Below are positions 16,104 through 25,281 of a DNA stretch of 53,122 nucleotides, in pieces. The position numbers and the translations under genes are program-made. Positions within the stretch are counted from its first letter, which is position 1; each line of letters opens with the position of its first letter. The notes under the pieces are model-generated. The model was not told the DNA's origin, did not search any database, and saw nothing but the letters and a program-made list of their open reading frames with translations. The stretch is from NCBI GenBank assembly GCA_035720945.1, contig DASTNK010000077.1, forward strand, positions 1 through 53,122. The letters run 5' to 3'. This DNA comes from SCQX01 sp035720945. GTDB taxonomy: Bacteria; Pseudomonadota; Gammaproteobacteria; Burkholderiales; Burkholderiaceae_B.

Positions 16104-16157
16104 CGCCCTGGCCCGCCCACCCGACACCAGACGTTTTCACTCTCAGAACACTCACGC

Positions 16158-17054
16158 ATGTCCGTTCTCCATCTGGTTCTTCCCGACTTCCTGCTGATCG
16201 GACTCGGCTGGGCGCTGTATCACCGCTTGGGGTTTTCGCGCGAATTCTTCCAGAACACGGAACGACTGGTTTATTTCGTGCTGTTTCCGGCGCTGCTGTT
16301 CCACGCCATCGCGCGCGCGCCGCTCAGCCTGGGTGGTGCGGCCACCCTGTTCGAGGCCACGCTGGCGCTGCTTGCATGCGGCGTCGCCATGGCTTGGCTG
16401 GCAGTGCCCGTGTTGCGCCCCGACCCCATCGATCACGCGTCAACGGCGCAATGCGCCTACCGCTTCAACACCTATATCGGCCTGTCGATGGCGGCCGCCC
16501 TCGGTGGGACCGCCGGCCAGGCCACCATGGCGGTGCTGGCGGGGTTCGCCGTACCTTTCGCCAACGTCGCGGCCGTCCATGCCCTGGCACGGCAACGCAA
16601 GGGCGGCATGCTGGGCGAAGTCGCGCGCAACCCGTTCATCATCGCCACGGTCACCGGTCTGGCATTCAACTTCCTGGCGATTCCGGTGCCGGCCCCGTTG
16701 TACACGGCCCTGGGCCGGCTGGGCGAGGCGGCCATCGTGATGGGGCTGCTGTGCGTCGGCGCGGCGCTGTCGCTTTCCGGCGGCGCCCAGGCGGCCAAAC
16801 TGATCACCTGGATGGTGTCGGTGCGCCTGATCCTGAACCCGATCGCGGCGATTTTCATCGGCTGGATCATGCATCTGCCCACCCTGGAGCGCGAAATACT
16901 GTTGCTATTCAGCGCCTTGCCGGCCTCGTCGTCGGCCCATGTCCTGGCTAATCGCATGGGGGGAAACGGGCGCCTGACGGCCACGGTGATGTCGCTCGGC
17001 ACCTTGATCTCGGCCCTGACCATCCCTCTGTGGTTGGCCATCGCCCCCCATTGA
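16158..17054 (+). CDS. AEC (auxin efflux carrier) family transporter
   Basis: This 298-residue integral membrane protein has about ten hydrophobic helices and the arrangement of the AEC family, including the mid-protein ARNPFIIATVTGLAFN motif and a C-terminal ALPASSSAHVLANRMGGN stretch typical of bacterial members. Bacterial AEC proteins carry small carboxylates such as malate or malonate, but the substrate cannot be read from the sequence. It lies 54 bp after thiG and 16 bp before tsaE in the same orientation. Its link to thiamine or cell-wall genes is unclear. Confidence 0.82.
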   Translation: MSVLHLVLPDFLLIGLGWALYHRLGFSREFFQNTERLVYFVLFPALLFHAIARAPLSLGGAATLFEATLALLACGVAMAWLAVPVLRPDPIDHASTAQCAYRFNTYIGLSMAAALGGTAGQATMAVLAGFAVPFANVAAVHALARQRKGGMLGEVARNPFIIATVTGLAFNFLAIPVPAPLYTALGRLGEAAIVMGLLCVGAALSLSGGAQAAKLITWMVSVRLILNPIAAIFIGWIMHLPTLEREILLLFSALPASSSAHVLANRMGGNGRLTATVMSLGTLISALTIPLWLAIAPH

Positions 17055-17070
17055 CGCGAGCCTTCCCATA

Positions 17071-17616
17071 ATGCGAGAAAGCCGGAATTCGGAACCATCT
17101 GACCTCTACTTGCAAGACGAAGAGGCCACGAAAGCGTTCGCCATGTTACTGGCGCCATTGCTTGCCGGTCGCTGCGACGGCATCGAGACGGGTGGCCACA
17201 TCCATCTGCATGGCGAGCTTGGCGCCGGCAAAACCAGTTTCGTCCGAGCCCTTTTGCGGGCCCTTGGCGTCACCGGAAGAATAAAAAGTCCTAGCTACGC
17301 CATCCTTGAAAGTTATAATGTTTTTAACTTATACTGCTATCACCTTGATTTCTATAGGTTTAGCGATCCACGCGAATGGCTGGATGCTGGGTTCAGAGAA
17401 ATCCTGCACAAAAACGCAGTGGTTTTGATCGAATGGCCCGAGCATGCGGGGGGTTTGCTTCCCCCGCCCGATCTCGACATCCATCTTCAGTATGCCGACC
17501 CCGGACGACTGGCCAGCCTGACCGCACAAAGCGACCGAGGACGACTATGGCTGAAAACACTTGCCCCCCGGCTGCCGGACTTCCTGCCAAAGGACTCTCC
17601 CGGCGCCAACTCCTGA
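17071..17616 (+). CDS. tsaE: tRNA threonylcarbamoyladenosine biosynthesis ATPase TsaE
   Basis: TsaE is the ATPase partner of TsaB/TsaD in making the t6A modification on ANN-decoding tRNAs. The 181-residue product shows Walker A LHGELGAGKTSFVRALL near residue 50, then KSPSYAILESY and HLDFYRFSDPREWLDAG, with VVLIEWPEH marking the family. The coding stretch 17281-17380 is clearly AT-richer than its surroundings and contains promoter-like elements. The 3' end overlaps the proposed amiC start by 70 bp. tsaE-amiC is a common gene pair in betaproteobacteria. Confidence 0.92.
   Translation: MRESRNSEPSDLYLQDEEATKAFAMLLAPLLAGRCDGIETGGHIHLHGELGAGKTSFVRALLRALGVTGRIKSPSYAILESYNVFNLYCYHLDFYRFSDPREWLDAGFREILHKNAVVLIEWPEHAGGLLPPPDLDIHLQYADPGRLASLTAQSDRGRLWLKTLAPRLPDFLPKDSPGANS
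17306..17335 (+). promoter_or_regulatory. Candidate internal promoter within tsaE for amiC
   Basis: TTGAAA (17306-17311) and TATACT (17330-17335) are spaced 18 bp apart, and a perfect TATAAT lies between them at 17314-17319. They sit in a local AT-rich island inside tsaE. Transcripts would start about 200 nt before amiC. Confidence 0.4.
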
Positions 17617-18902
17617 CGGTCGGCTCCACGCTGCTGATTCTCCCACTGATTCCGCGCGCAGCGCACGCCGCCACCATCCTGGCCGTCCGCACTTGGCCGG
17701 CCGACGAATACACCCGGGTCACCCTGGAACTCGACACCGAGCTCAAGGCCGAGCATTTCGTGCTCGAGCACCCCGATCGCATGGTGGTCGACATCGAAGG
17801 GGTGTCCATGAACCATGCCATCAAGCAACTGGTGTCGGAGGTCAAACCGAACGACCCCTACATCGCCTCGATACGGGTGGCGCAGAACCGGCCCCATGTG
17901 GTGCGCCTGGTATTCGACCTGAAACAGCCCATCGCACCGCAGATCTTCACGCTGAAGCCGGTGGGCAAGTACAAGTATCGACTGGTGCTGGATCTTTACC
18001 CCAAGGTCGCTCATGATCCACTGATGGCCCTCACCAAGGACAGCGCCGACAACGATCCGCTGGCCGCCGTCCTGGAGCAACTGGCCCGGAATTCACCGGA
18101 CCAGGCCCCCATCCCCACTGTGAAGGGGCAAGAAGTCCCACGCACCGCGCGGCGCCGCAACCCGCTGCCACCCGTCGCGGAGGACCGCGACAACCCCGAC
18201 CGGCCACTGTTGATCGCGCTCGATCCGGGCCACGGTGGCGAAGACCCCGGCGCCACCGGTCCACAGGGCACCCACGAGAAGAACATCGTTCTTCTCATCG
18301 GCCACCATCTGAAGAGGCTCATCGACGCGCAACCCAACATGCGCGCCTATCTCACGCGCGACAAGGATTACTTCGTGCCCCTGTACGTGCGTGTACAGAA
18401 GGCGCGGCGCGTCAAGGCCGACCTGTTCGTGTCTATCCACGCCGACGCCTGGATCAAGCCCAGCGCCCGGGGGTCTTCCGTATTCGCGCTATCGCGTCAC
18501 GGCGCCACCAGCGCCGCCGCGCGCTGGATGGCCAAGCGCGAGAACGACGCCGACCTGATCGGCGGCGTGGATCTAGCGACTCACAACAAGCAGGTGGCCC
18601 GGGTGCTGTTGGATCTCTCGACGTCTGCACAGATCACGGATTCGATCAAGGTGGGAAGCCGGGTGCTCGACGAGATCTCCAAGGTCAATCGCTTGCACAG
18701 CCGACAGGTGAACCGCGCGGGATTCGCGGTGTTGAAGGCGCCAGACATCCCATCCATCCTGGTCGAGACGGCCTTCATCAGCAACCCGCAGGAAGAGCGC
18801 CTGTTGCTCAACCCGAAACACCGGGCCAAGATCGCCGACGCGATGCTCGCCGGCATCAAGGATTATTTCGCGACCAACCCGGCCCTCGCCCGGCGCGCGT
18901 GA
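17547..18902 (+). CDS. amiC: N-acetylmuramoyl-L-alanine amidase AmiC
   Basis: This periplasmic zinc amidase splits septal peptidoglycan during daughter-cell separation. The 451-residue product carries a twin-arginine signal (LSRRQLLTVG, then a hydrophobic segment ending AAHA). An AMIN targeting domain follows (about residues 45-145), then a proline/arginine linker and an Amidase_3 domain. Zinc and catalytic residues lie in ALDPGHGGEDPG, VSIHADAW and VETAFISNPQEE. The ATG at 17547 has a GAGG site and overlaps tsaE; the longer reading to 17376 lies wholly inside tsaE. Export by Tat agrees with known AmiA/AmiC behaviour. Confidence 0.92.
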   Translation: MAENTCPPAAGLPAKGLSRRQLLTVGSTLLILPLIPRAAHAATILAVRTWPADEYTRVTLELDTELKAEHFVLEHPDRMVVDIEGVSMNHAIKQLVSEVKPNDPYIASIRVAQNRPHVVRLVFDLKQPIAPQIFTLKPVGKYKYRLVLDLYPKVAHDPLMALTKDSADNDPLAAVLEQLARNSPDQAPIPTVKGQEVPRTARRRNPLPPVAEDRDNPDRPLLIALDPGHGGEDPGATGPQGTHEKNIVLLIGHHLKRLIDAQPNMRAYLTRDKDYFVPLYVRVQKARRVKADLFVSIHADAWIKPSARGSSVFALSRHGATSAAARWMAKRENDADLIGGVDLATHNKQVARVLLDLSTSAQITDSIKVGSRVLDEISKVNRLHSRQVNRAGFAVLKAPDIPSILVETAFISNPQEERLLLNPKHRAKIADAMLAGIKDYFATNPALARRA

Positions 18903-18956
18903 CATTGACCTGAGCGACACACAGTGCGCCGCGACGGCATGGAACCCGTGTGTGAG

Positions 18957-18980
18957 GCGACCCGGCCAGGCCCGGGTCGC
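18957..18980. terminator. GC-rich hairpin between convergent amiC and dedA
   Basis: GCGACCCGG (18957-18965) pairs perfectly with CCGGGTCGC (18972-18980) around a 6-nt loop. No U-tract is present on either side, so it is at most a weak bidirectional terminator. Confidence 0.4.
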
Positions 18981-18996
18981 GCAACGCGCCAGCGGA

Positions 18997-19635
18997 TCAG
19001 GACGCCGACGCGCGCTTACAGACCTTCCACAAGGCGCCCAGGACCACCGGCACGATCGCCGCCCCAACCCCGATGAGCACGATCGTGTTCAGGTGCTCTT
19101 TGATAATGGGTACGTTGCCGAAGAAGTAGCCCAGGGTGATCAACCCGACCACCCACAGCACCGCCCCGCTGATGTTGAACATCTGGAAGCGGAAGAAATT
19201 CATGGCCGCCACGCCGGCCACGAAAGGCGCGAATGTGCGGATCAAGGGAAGAAAACGCGACAACACAATGGTCTTTCCCCCGTGCCTTTCATAGAACGCA
19301 TGGGTTTTGATCAAGGCGTTGCGATCCAGGAACCGCAGATTGCTGGAGAACACGCGGGGTCCGACAAGCCGCCCAATAACGTAATTCACGGAATTGCCTA
19401 GAACCGCGGCGGCGGTCAGCAAGACCGCCAGCAATACGGGATTCATCAGTTCCGACGCTCCAAAGGCGCCGGCGATGAACAGCAGCGAATCGCCCGGCAG
19501 GAACGGCACCACGACCAAGCCGGTTTCGCAGAAGATGATCAGGAACAGCACGAGGTAGATCCAGAGCCCGTACTGTGTCACCCACGCGCCCATGTACTGG
19601 TCAATGTGGAGGATCATGTTCAGGATATCGGGCAT
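18997..19635 (-). CDS. DedA-family membrane protein
   Basis: This 212-residue inner-membrane protein belongs to the DedA/VTT (SNARE-associated) family. It has the family's N-terminal hydrophobic segment with the acidic ETGLVVVPFLPGDSLLF motif, the RFLPLIRTFAPFVAGVAAM signature with its essential arginines, and further helices to the C-terminus. DedA proteins have been linked to undecaprenyl phosphate or phospholipid flipping and to proton homeostasis. It is transcribed towards amiC and away from mutL. The exact substrate is not determinable from sequence. Confidence 0.88.
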   Translation of the reverse strand: MPDILNMILHIDQYMGAWVTQYGLWIYLVLFLIIFCETGLVVVPFLPGDSLLFIAGAFGASELMNPVLLAVLLTAAAVLGNSVNYVIGRLVGPRVFSSNLRFLDRNALIKTHAFYERHGGKTIVLSRFLPLIRTFAPFVAGVAAMNFFRFQMFNISGAVLWVVGLITLGYFFGNVPIIKEHLNTIVLIGVGAAIVPVVLGALWKVCKRASAS

Positions 19636-19908
19636 ATGGGTACACTACCGGAAGACGGTGGCCGGGCCTGGGCGCAGGCCGGCCGGAAGCTGCAATATAG
19701 CCCAAACATCCGCGCCGGCGAAATCCTCGGCCGCCACAGATGTAACGGGGCGCAAGACTATACCGGGCAAGCCGTCCGCTCGATGCGCCTCTATAAATGG
19801 ACGGATGGGGTCCTGCCTCGGGCGCACTGCGGCGTTGCCTTAAAATCGTCATGGCGTCGTCCCGCCGATGTGCCCTTTTCCATCCGCTTCCCGCCAACAC
19901 AAGACCTC

Positions 19909-21801
19909 ATGTCCGAACGCCACCACATCGCCGCACTGCCGGATACGCTGATCAGTCAGATCGCCGCCGGCGAGGTCATCGAACGACCGGCGTCGGTGTT
20001 GAAAGAACTGCTCGAGAACGCCGTCGATGCCGGGGCCGGCAACATCGACGTGCGCCTCGACGGCGGCGGCATACGCCGCATCGCCGTGCGCGACGACGGA
20101 ACCGGCATCCCCCGGGAAGAGCTCGCACTGGCGCTGGCCCGCCACGCCACCAGCAAGATCCGCACCCTTGAAGAGCTCGAATCGGTGGCGTCCATGGGCT
20201 TTCGAGGGGAGGCACTGGCCTCGATCGCATCGGTGGCGCGGGTCACGCTCACCTCGCGCGCAATCGGTGCGGACCAAGCCTGGCAGATCAGCGGCGGCGA
20301 CGCATCCCCCAGCGCGGCCGCCGGTGCCACCGGCACCACCGTGGATGTCCGCCAACTGTTCGACGACGTCCCGGCCCGGCGCAAGTTTCTGCGATCGGAG
20401 GCCACGGAATACGGCCATTGCGTGGACGCGCTCGAGCGCATGGCGCTGGCGCACCCGCACATCGGCATCCGGGTGTTCCATAACGACAAGCCGCAGAAGC
20501 AATGGCGCGCCGCGGACGTCACGCAGCGCATGCGCGACATCCTCGGCACCGACTTCCTGGGGCAATGCCTGCCCACGGAACAATCCCATGGCCTGATCAC
20601 CCTGCGCGGTGTCATCACGCGGCCCACGTATGCCCGAGGCCGGGCCGACAGGCAGTACCTCTACGTCAACGGACGCTACGTCAAGGATCGCACGGTATCG
20701 CACGCCGTGCGACAGGCCTATGCCGATGTCCTGCACGGCGATCGCCAGCCGGCCTATGTGTTGTTCCTGGCCGTGGATCCGGGTACCGTCGACGTCAACG
20801 TGCACCCCGCCAAGCATGAAGTCCGGTTCCGCGACAGCGGCGCCGTGCATCGATTCGTGGCCCAGACCCTGGGCCAGACACTTGCGCAAGCCGGCGGCCC
20901 CGGCTTGCCCGATGAGACCGCGGTCGCACAGGCAGCCGGTTTCACCCCGGCCCCCGCCTCGGAACACGTCCCTGCCAGCCAACCCTCCCCGGGCACGCAC
21001 AACGCCAATAGCTACATTCCCGCACCGCGTCAACAAGCCTTCACGCTACACGATGCCGGCCGTGACGCGAGTGGCTGGCAGGCAGCCTATCGCCCACTGC
21101 CGGTCGCGGTGGGCCCTGGGGCGGCGGATTCGGTCACAGATGGTTCCGCGTCGGAGAGCCCCTTCGACGGGCCAGCCGTTTTCCAACGCCCAACAGGCGA
21201 CAGCGCCACCGCGGATGATTTCCCTTTGGGCATGGCGCTGGGGCAACTGCACGGCATCTACATCCTGGCGCAGAATCGCGCGGGCCTCGTGCTGGTCGAC
21301 ATGCACGCCGCCCACGAACGGGTGGTCTACGAACAACTGAAACACGCCATGGACACCCGCGGCCTGCCGCGCCAGGAATTGCTTGTCCCCGTGGTGTTCA
21401 ACGCGTCGGAAAAAGACATCGGCCTGGTTGAGGAATACCAGGACACCCTGACCGACCTGGGTCTGACGGTCCGCCCCGCCGGCCCGTCTTCGCTCGTGGT
21501 GCGCGCGGTGCCCGCGCTGCTGGCCAGTGGCGATATCGAAGCCATGGCGCGCCACGTTCTGCGCGACCTGGCCGCCGTGGGCAGTTCGCCGCGCTTGACA
21601 GAACAGCGCAACGAGTTGCTCTCCAGCATGGCTTGCCATGGCGCGGTGCGCGCCAATCGCCGCCTGACCCTGGACGAAATGAACGCCCTGCTGCGCAAGA
21701 TGGAGCAGACCGAACGGGCCGACCAATGCAACCACGGACGCCCCACCTGGGTGCAATGGCCGCTGGGCGACCTCGACAAGCTGTTCATGCGCGGCCAATG
21801 A
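19909..21801 (+). CDS. mutL: DNA mismatch repair protein MutL
   Basis: MutL couples mismatch recognition by MutS to strand removal. The 630-residue product has the GHKL ATPase motifs EVIERPASVLKELLENAVDA, RDDGTGI, ATSKI and GFRGEAL. The C-terminal dimerisation domain contains DMHA(X)2E(X)4E (464-475), ACH (575-577) and CNHGRP (607-612), the three elements of the MutL endonuclease site. Nicking activity is therefore likely, as in organisms without MutH. The ATG at 19909 begins MSERHHIAALP, the family start; the reading to 19606 is not conserved. A TAAAAT -10-like element lies at 19841-19846. The stop overlaps miaA by 4 bp. Confidence 0.95.
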   Translation: MSERHHIAALPDTLISQIAAGEVIERPASVLKELLENAVDAGAGNIDVRLDGGGIRRIAVRDDGTGIPREELALALARHATSKIRTLEELESVASMGFRGEALASIASVARVTLTSRAIGADQAWQISGGDASPSAAAGATGTTVDVRQLFDDVPARRKFLRSEATEYGHCVDALERMALAHPHIGIRVFHNDKPQKQWRAADVTQRMRDILGTDFLGQCLPTEQSHGLITLRGVITRPTYARGRADRQYLYVNGRYVKDRTVSHAVRQAYADVLHGDRQPAYVLFLAVDPGTVDVNVHPAKHEVRFRDSGAVHRFVAQTLGQTLAQAGGPGLPDETAVAQAAGFTPAPASEHVPASQPSPGTHNANSYIPAPRQQAFTLHDAGRDASGWQAAYRPLPVAVGPGAADSVTDGSASESPFDGPAVFQRPTGDSATADDFPLGMALGQLHGIYILAQNRAGLVLVDMHAAHERVVYEQLKHAMDTRGLPRQELLVPVVFNASEKDIGLVEEYQDTLTDLGLTVRPAGPSSLVVRAVPALLASGDIEAMARHVLRDLAAVGSSPRLTEQRNELLSSMACHGAVRANRRLTLDEMNALLRKMEQTERADQCNHGRPTWVQWPLGDLDKLFMRGQ

Positions 21802-22730
21802 GCATCGTCGTCCCCTGCCTGACCGGCCCCACCGCCGCCGGCAAGAGCGCGAGCACGCTTGCATTGGCGCAACGCTGGCCGATCGAGGTCATCAACATGG
21901 ACTCGGCCACGATCTATCGTGGCATGGACATCGGCACGGCGAAACCCTCGACGGACGAGCGCGCGCGCCTGCCCCAGCATCTGCTCGACATCCGCGACCC
22001 GGCCGAGAGCTATTCCGCAGCGGCCTTCCGGCAAGACGCCCTGGCGCTCATCGCCGATATTCGCGCGCGCGGCCGCCTGCCCTTGCTGTGCGGCGGCACG
22101 CTGCTGTACTACAAGACCTTGCGTGAGGGCCTGGACGATCTGCCGCAGGCCGATGCGGCACTGCGCGCCGACATCGAGCGGCAAGCAGCGGAACTGGGTT
22201 GGCCCGCCCTGCACCGCCAGCTTGCCATTCTGGATCCGGCCACCGCGCACCGCCTGTCGCCCAACGACAGCCAACGCATCCAACGAGCCCTGGAAATCTG
22301 CCGCCTGAGCGGCCAGCCCATGTCCAGCCTGCTGACCCGCCAGACACGTCAAGAGGAAGAACCGTACCAATACGTCACGATCAGTCTGGAGCCTTCCGAT
22401 CGGTCGATACTGCATGCGCGCATCGCGCAGCGCTATCTGGCCATGATGGATGCCGGGCTGCTGGCTGAAGTCGCCGCCCTGCACGCACGCTCCGACTTGC
22501 ATCCCGGAATGCCATCGGTGCGCTGCGTGGGGTATCGCCAGCTATGGAGTTATCTGGATGGCGACACGACGCTGGACGATGCCGTCCAGCAAGCCATCGC
22601 CGCCACCCGGCGCCTGGCCAAACGCCAACTGACCTGGCTGCGTTCGCTGCCAGATCGCCAGGTGATCGATTGCCTTGGAGCCGGCGCGACCAGCCGCGTC
22701 GTCGATGCCCTGTCACGGTACTGGGCTTGA
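21798..22730 (+). CDS. miaA: tRNA dimethylallyltransferase MiaA
   Basis: MiaA transfers a dimethylallyl group to A37 of tRNAs that read UNN codons. The 310-residue protein starts with the P-loop LTGPTAAGKSA, then INMDSATIYRGMDIGTAKP (DSxQ-like motif), LCGGTLLYYKTLREGL and the C-terminal RCVGYRQLWSYLDG stretch. It overlaps mutL by ATGA, so the two are translationally coupled. Its stop lies 8 bp from that of convergent purM. Confidence 0.95.
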   Translation: MSIVVPCLTGPTAAGKSASTLALAQRWPIEVINMDSATIYRGMDIGTAKPSTDERARLPQHLLDIRDPAESYSAAAFRQDALALIADIRARGRLPLLCGGTLLYYKTLREGLDDLPQADAALRADIERQAAELGWPALHRQLAILDPATAHRLSPNDSQRIQRALEICRLSGQPMSSLLTRQTRQEEEPYQYVTISLEPSDRSILHARIAQRYLAMMDAGLLAEVAALHARSDLHPGMPSVRCVGYRQLWSYLDGDTTLDDAVQQAIAATRRLAKRQLTWLRSLPDRQVIDCLGAGATSRVVDALSRYWA

Positions 22731-22738
22731 GCGGAGAA

Positions 22739-23788
22739 TCAGACCACCACGGTCTGTGGCGCGCCGGGTTCACGCTCGACGATTTCACCCAACCGGAACA
22801 CCTGCTCACCCTGGGTCTGGAGCGTGCCCACCACGGCATCGGCTTGATCGGCCGCGACGACGACGACCATGCCTATGCCGCAATTGAACACGCGATGCAT
22901 CTCGGCGTCGGCCACACCGCCGTTGGCCTGCAGCCAGTCGAACAGCGCCGGCATGGCCCAGGCGTCACGGTGCAGCCGCGCCGCAAGGCCGTCCCCGAGA
23001 ATACGGGGCACGTTCTCGAGCAAGCCACCGCCGGTGATGTGCGCCATGCCTTTGATGGCGACACTGTGCAGGGACAAGGCCTCGAGCAAGGGTTTGACAT
23101 AGATGCGCGTCGGCTCCATGACCACATCCCGCAAGGGGCGTCCGTCCAGGTCCTGGCCAGGCCGCGCGTTGGCGTGCGTCAGGATCTTGCGCAACAGCGA
23201 ATACCCATTGGAATGCGCACCCGACGAAGCCAACCCCAGGACCGCGTCGCCCGGCACGATGGTCTTGCCATCGATGATGCGCGATTTTTCGACCGCCCCC
23301 ACCGCGAAACCCGCCAGATCGTACTCCCCATCGGGATACATGCCAGGCATCTCGGCGGTTTCCCCTCCGATGAGCGCGCAGCCGGCCAATTCGCAGCCTT
23401 TGGCAATGCCGCCCACCACGCTGGCCGCGGTATCCACCGACAGTTTGCCGCAGGAAAAATAATCCAGGAAAAACAGGGGTTCCGCCCCCTGAACCAGGAT
23501 GTCGTTGACACTCATGGCCACCAGATCGATCCCCACGGTGTCGTGGCACTGCCAGTCGAAGGCCAGGCGCAGCTTGGTCCCCACCCCGTCGGTCCCCGAC
23601 ACCAACACCGGCTCCCGGTACTTGCCCGGCACCTGGAACAGGGCGCCGAACCCACCGATCCCGGCCATGACGCCAGCGCGCATCGTGCGGGCCGCCAGCG
23701 GCTTGATACGGTCGACCAATGCGTTACCGGCGTCGATATCGACGCCGGCATCGCGATAGGTGAATGAGGTGGAGTGCTTGTCGGTCAT
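22739..23788 (-). CDS. purM: Phosphoribosylformylglycinamidine cyclo-ligase (AIR synthase)
   Basis: PurM closes the imidazole ring of purines, converting FGAM and ATP to AIR. The 349-residue product shows the family start YRDAGVDIDAGNALVDRIKP, the VSGTDGVGTKLRLAF motif, GCELAGCALIGGETAEMPGMY and GLASSGAHSNGYSL. It is transcribed away from hda, with 80 bp between them; a TAAAAT element on the reverse strand lies in that gap. No purine operator was identified. Confidence 0.95.
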   Translation of the reverse strand: MTDKHSTSFTYRDAGVDIDAGNALVDRIKPLAARTMRAGVMAGIGGFGALFQVPGKYREPVLVSGTDGVGTKLRLAFDWQCHDTVGIDLVAMSVNDILVQGAEPLFFLDYFSCGKLSVDTAASVVGGIAKGCELAGCALIGGETAEMPGMYPDGEYDLAGFAVGAVEKSRIIDGKTIVPGDAVLGLASSGAHSNGYSLLRKILTHANARPGQDLDGRPLRDVVMEPTRIYVKPLLEALSLHSVAIKGMAHITGGGLLENVPRILGDGLAARLHRDAWAMPALFDWLQANGGVADAEMHRVFNCGIGMVVVVAADQADAVVGTLQTQGEQVFRLGEIVEREPGAPQTVVV

Positions 23789-23868
23789 GAGAAATATCGC
23801 CAGATGTGCAAGAATTGCGTGTTGGTTAAGCCGTCACGGCGCATTTTACGTCCTTTTGCCGCACCTTA

Positions 23869-24573
23869 ATGATTCAGCAACTCGTTCTCGACCTGCTTCC
23901 CGCCCCGGCCCCCACGCTGCGGAATTTCATCGCCGGCGGCAATGAGCAGGTGCTGGACGCGCTGCGCCAGTGCCGCCCCGGCCGCGCCATGTATCTGTGG
24001 GGTTCGCCGGCTTCGGGCCGCACCCACTTGCTGCGCGCCCTGGGTGACCCCCCGAGGGGACAGTACTTCCGCGCTCCGCAAGACGCGTCGGCCATCCGGG
24101 CCCTGGCGCTGGACGATACGGCCGGCACGAGCCTCGTGGCCGTTGACGATGCCCATTTACTGGACGAACCCGGCCAGGCGGCCTTGTTCACTCTCTACAA
24201 CCGCTGGCGGGAAGCGGCCTCCACCACCCAGGCATTCGCGCTGCTGGTGTCGGGGCGCCAGGCACCGCTCGCCACCCCGCTGCGGGAAGACCTGCGCACC
24301 CGTCTGGGCTGGGACCTGGTGTTCCGCCTGCAGCCGCTGTCGGACGAAGACCGCGCCCGCGCCCTGCGCACGCAGTCGACGGAGCGCGGCCTGAGACTTT
24401 CCCCTGATGTCATCAACTGGATGCTGACCCACTACGACCGCGACATGAGCCGGCTGGGCGCCCTGCTCGACGCGCTCGATCATTACTCCGTGCAGACGCA
24501 CCGGGCCATCACCCTGCCTCTGTTGAAAGACCTGCTCGCCTCGACCCGTGAGCGCGAAACGAACCCATCATGA
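23869..24573 (+). CDS. hda: DnaA regulatory inactivator Hda
   Basis: Hda promotes hydrolysis of DnaA-bound ATP at the sliding clamp and so limits re-initiation. The 234-residue AAA+ protein lacks the DnaA DNA-binding domain. Its N-terminus MIQQLVLDLLP resembles the clamp-binding QL-x-L pattern of Hda. The Walker A is degenerate, GSPASGRTH (45-53) with R for K, as in Hda proteins. The DDAHLLD stretch is the Walker B/sensor region. Its stop overlaps the next gene by 4 bp. The absence of a C-terminal helix-turn-helix distinguishes it from DnaA. Confidence 0.88.
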   Translation: MIQQLVLDLLPAPAPTLRNFIAGGNEQVLDALRQCRPGRAMYLWGSPASGRTHLLRALGDPPRGQYFRAPQDASAIRALALDDTAGTSLVAVDDAHLLDEPGQAALFTLYNRWREAASTTQAFALLVSGRQAPLATPLREDLRTRLGWDLVFRLQPLSDEDRARALRTQSTERGLRLSPDVINWMLTHYDRDMSRLGALLDALDHYSVQTHRAITLPLLKDLLASTRERETNPS

Positions 24574-25271
24574 CATCCCCGAAAAATCTGGCCCTGTTCG
24601 ACCTCGACCACACCTTGCTGCCCATGGACAGCGATTATCAATGGGCGGACTTCCTCGCCCGCACGGGCAGGGTGGGCGACCCGGTCTTGGCCCGGCGCCG
24701 CAACGACGAGCTCATGCGGCTCTATGAGGCCGGCGAACTCACCGCCGAACGCGCCGCGGCCTTCATGCTGGGCCTGCTGACCCACGCCCCCAGCGCCGAC
24801 CTGGCGGAATGGCACGAACACTACATGGTGGAGGTCGTGCGCCCCAACATCCGCCCCGCCGCCGTGGCGCTCGTGCGCGGCCACCTCGAGCGCGGCGATC
24901 TATGCGCCATCGTCACCGCCACCAACGAATTCGTCACCGCCCCCATCGCCCGGGCGTTCGGCATTCCCCATCTGATCGCCACCATCCCCCAGTACCGTGA
25001 TGGACGCTACACCGGGCGGATCAGTGGCGTCCCGAGTTTTCAGGCGGGCAAAGTCACCCGGGTGAATGATTGGCTGCGCGGGCAAGGCCTGTCGTTGAGC
25101 GACTTCGAGACGTCCCGTTTCTACAGCGACTCGATCAATGATGTGCCGCTCATGGAAGCCGTGACCGATCCTGTCGCGACCAACCCCAGCCCCCCTCTGA
25201 GAGAGCTCGCCGAGCGCCGTGGATGGCGGGTTCTGGATCTTTTTCAGGAAGAGCAGGCCACCACACCTTAA
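24570..25271 (+). CDS. HAD-superfamily phosphatase, subfamily IB (SerB-like)
   Basis: This 233-residue hydrolase has the HAD catalytic motif LFDLDHTLLPMDS near its start, with both nucleophile and acid aspartates. Motif II is VTATNEF and motif III/IV lies around FYSDSINDVPLME. The alpha-helical cap between motifs I and II is of the PSPase/IB type. Such proteins, common between hda and pcnB in Bordetella-like genomes, act on phosphoserine or histidinol phosphate in some cases; the substrate here is unknown. It is coupled to hda through an ATGA overlap. Confidence 0.82.
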   Translation: MTSPKNLALFDLDHTLLPMDSDYQWADFLARTGRVGDPVLARRRNDELMRLYEAGELTAERAAAFMLGLLTHAPSADLAEWHEHYMVEVVRPNIRPAAVALVRGHLERGDLCAIVTATNEFVTAPIARAFGIPHLIATIPQYRDGRYTGRISGVPSFQAGKVTRVNDWLRGQGLSLSDFETSRFYSDSINDVPLMEAVTDPVATNPSPPLRELAERRGWRVLDLFQEEQATTP

Positions 25272-25281
25272 AATACCGCCC

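Noticed and set aside
19606..19908. Longer N-terminus for mutL
   Set aside because: The 101 extra residues are unlike any MutL, and the family start MSERHHIAALP is at 19909.
22544..23767. A 407-codon forward open frame
   Set aside because: It mirrors purM and the end of miaA, has no family resemblance and no ribosome site.
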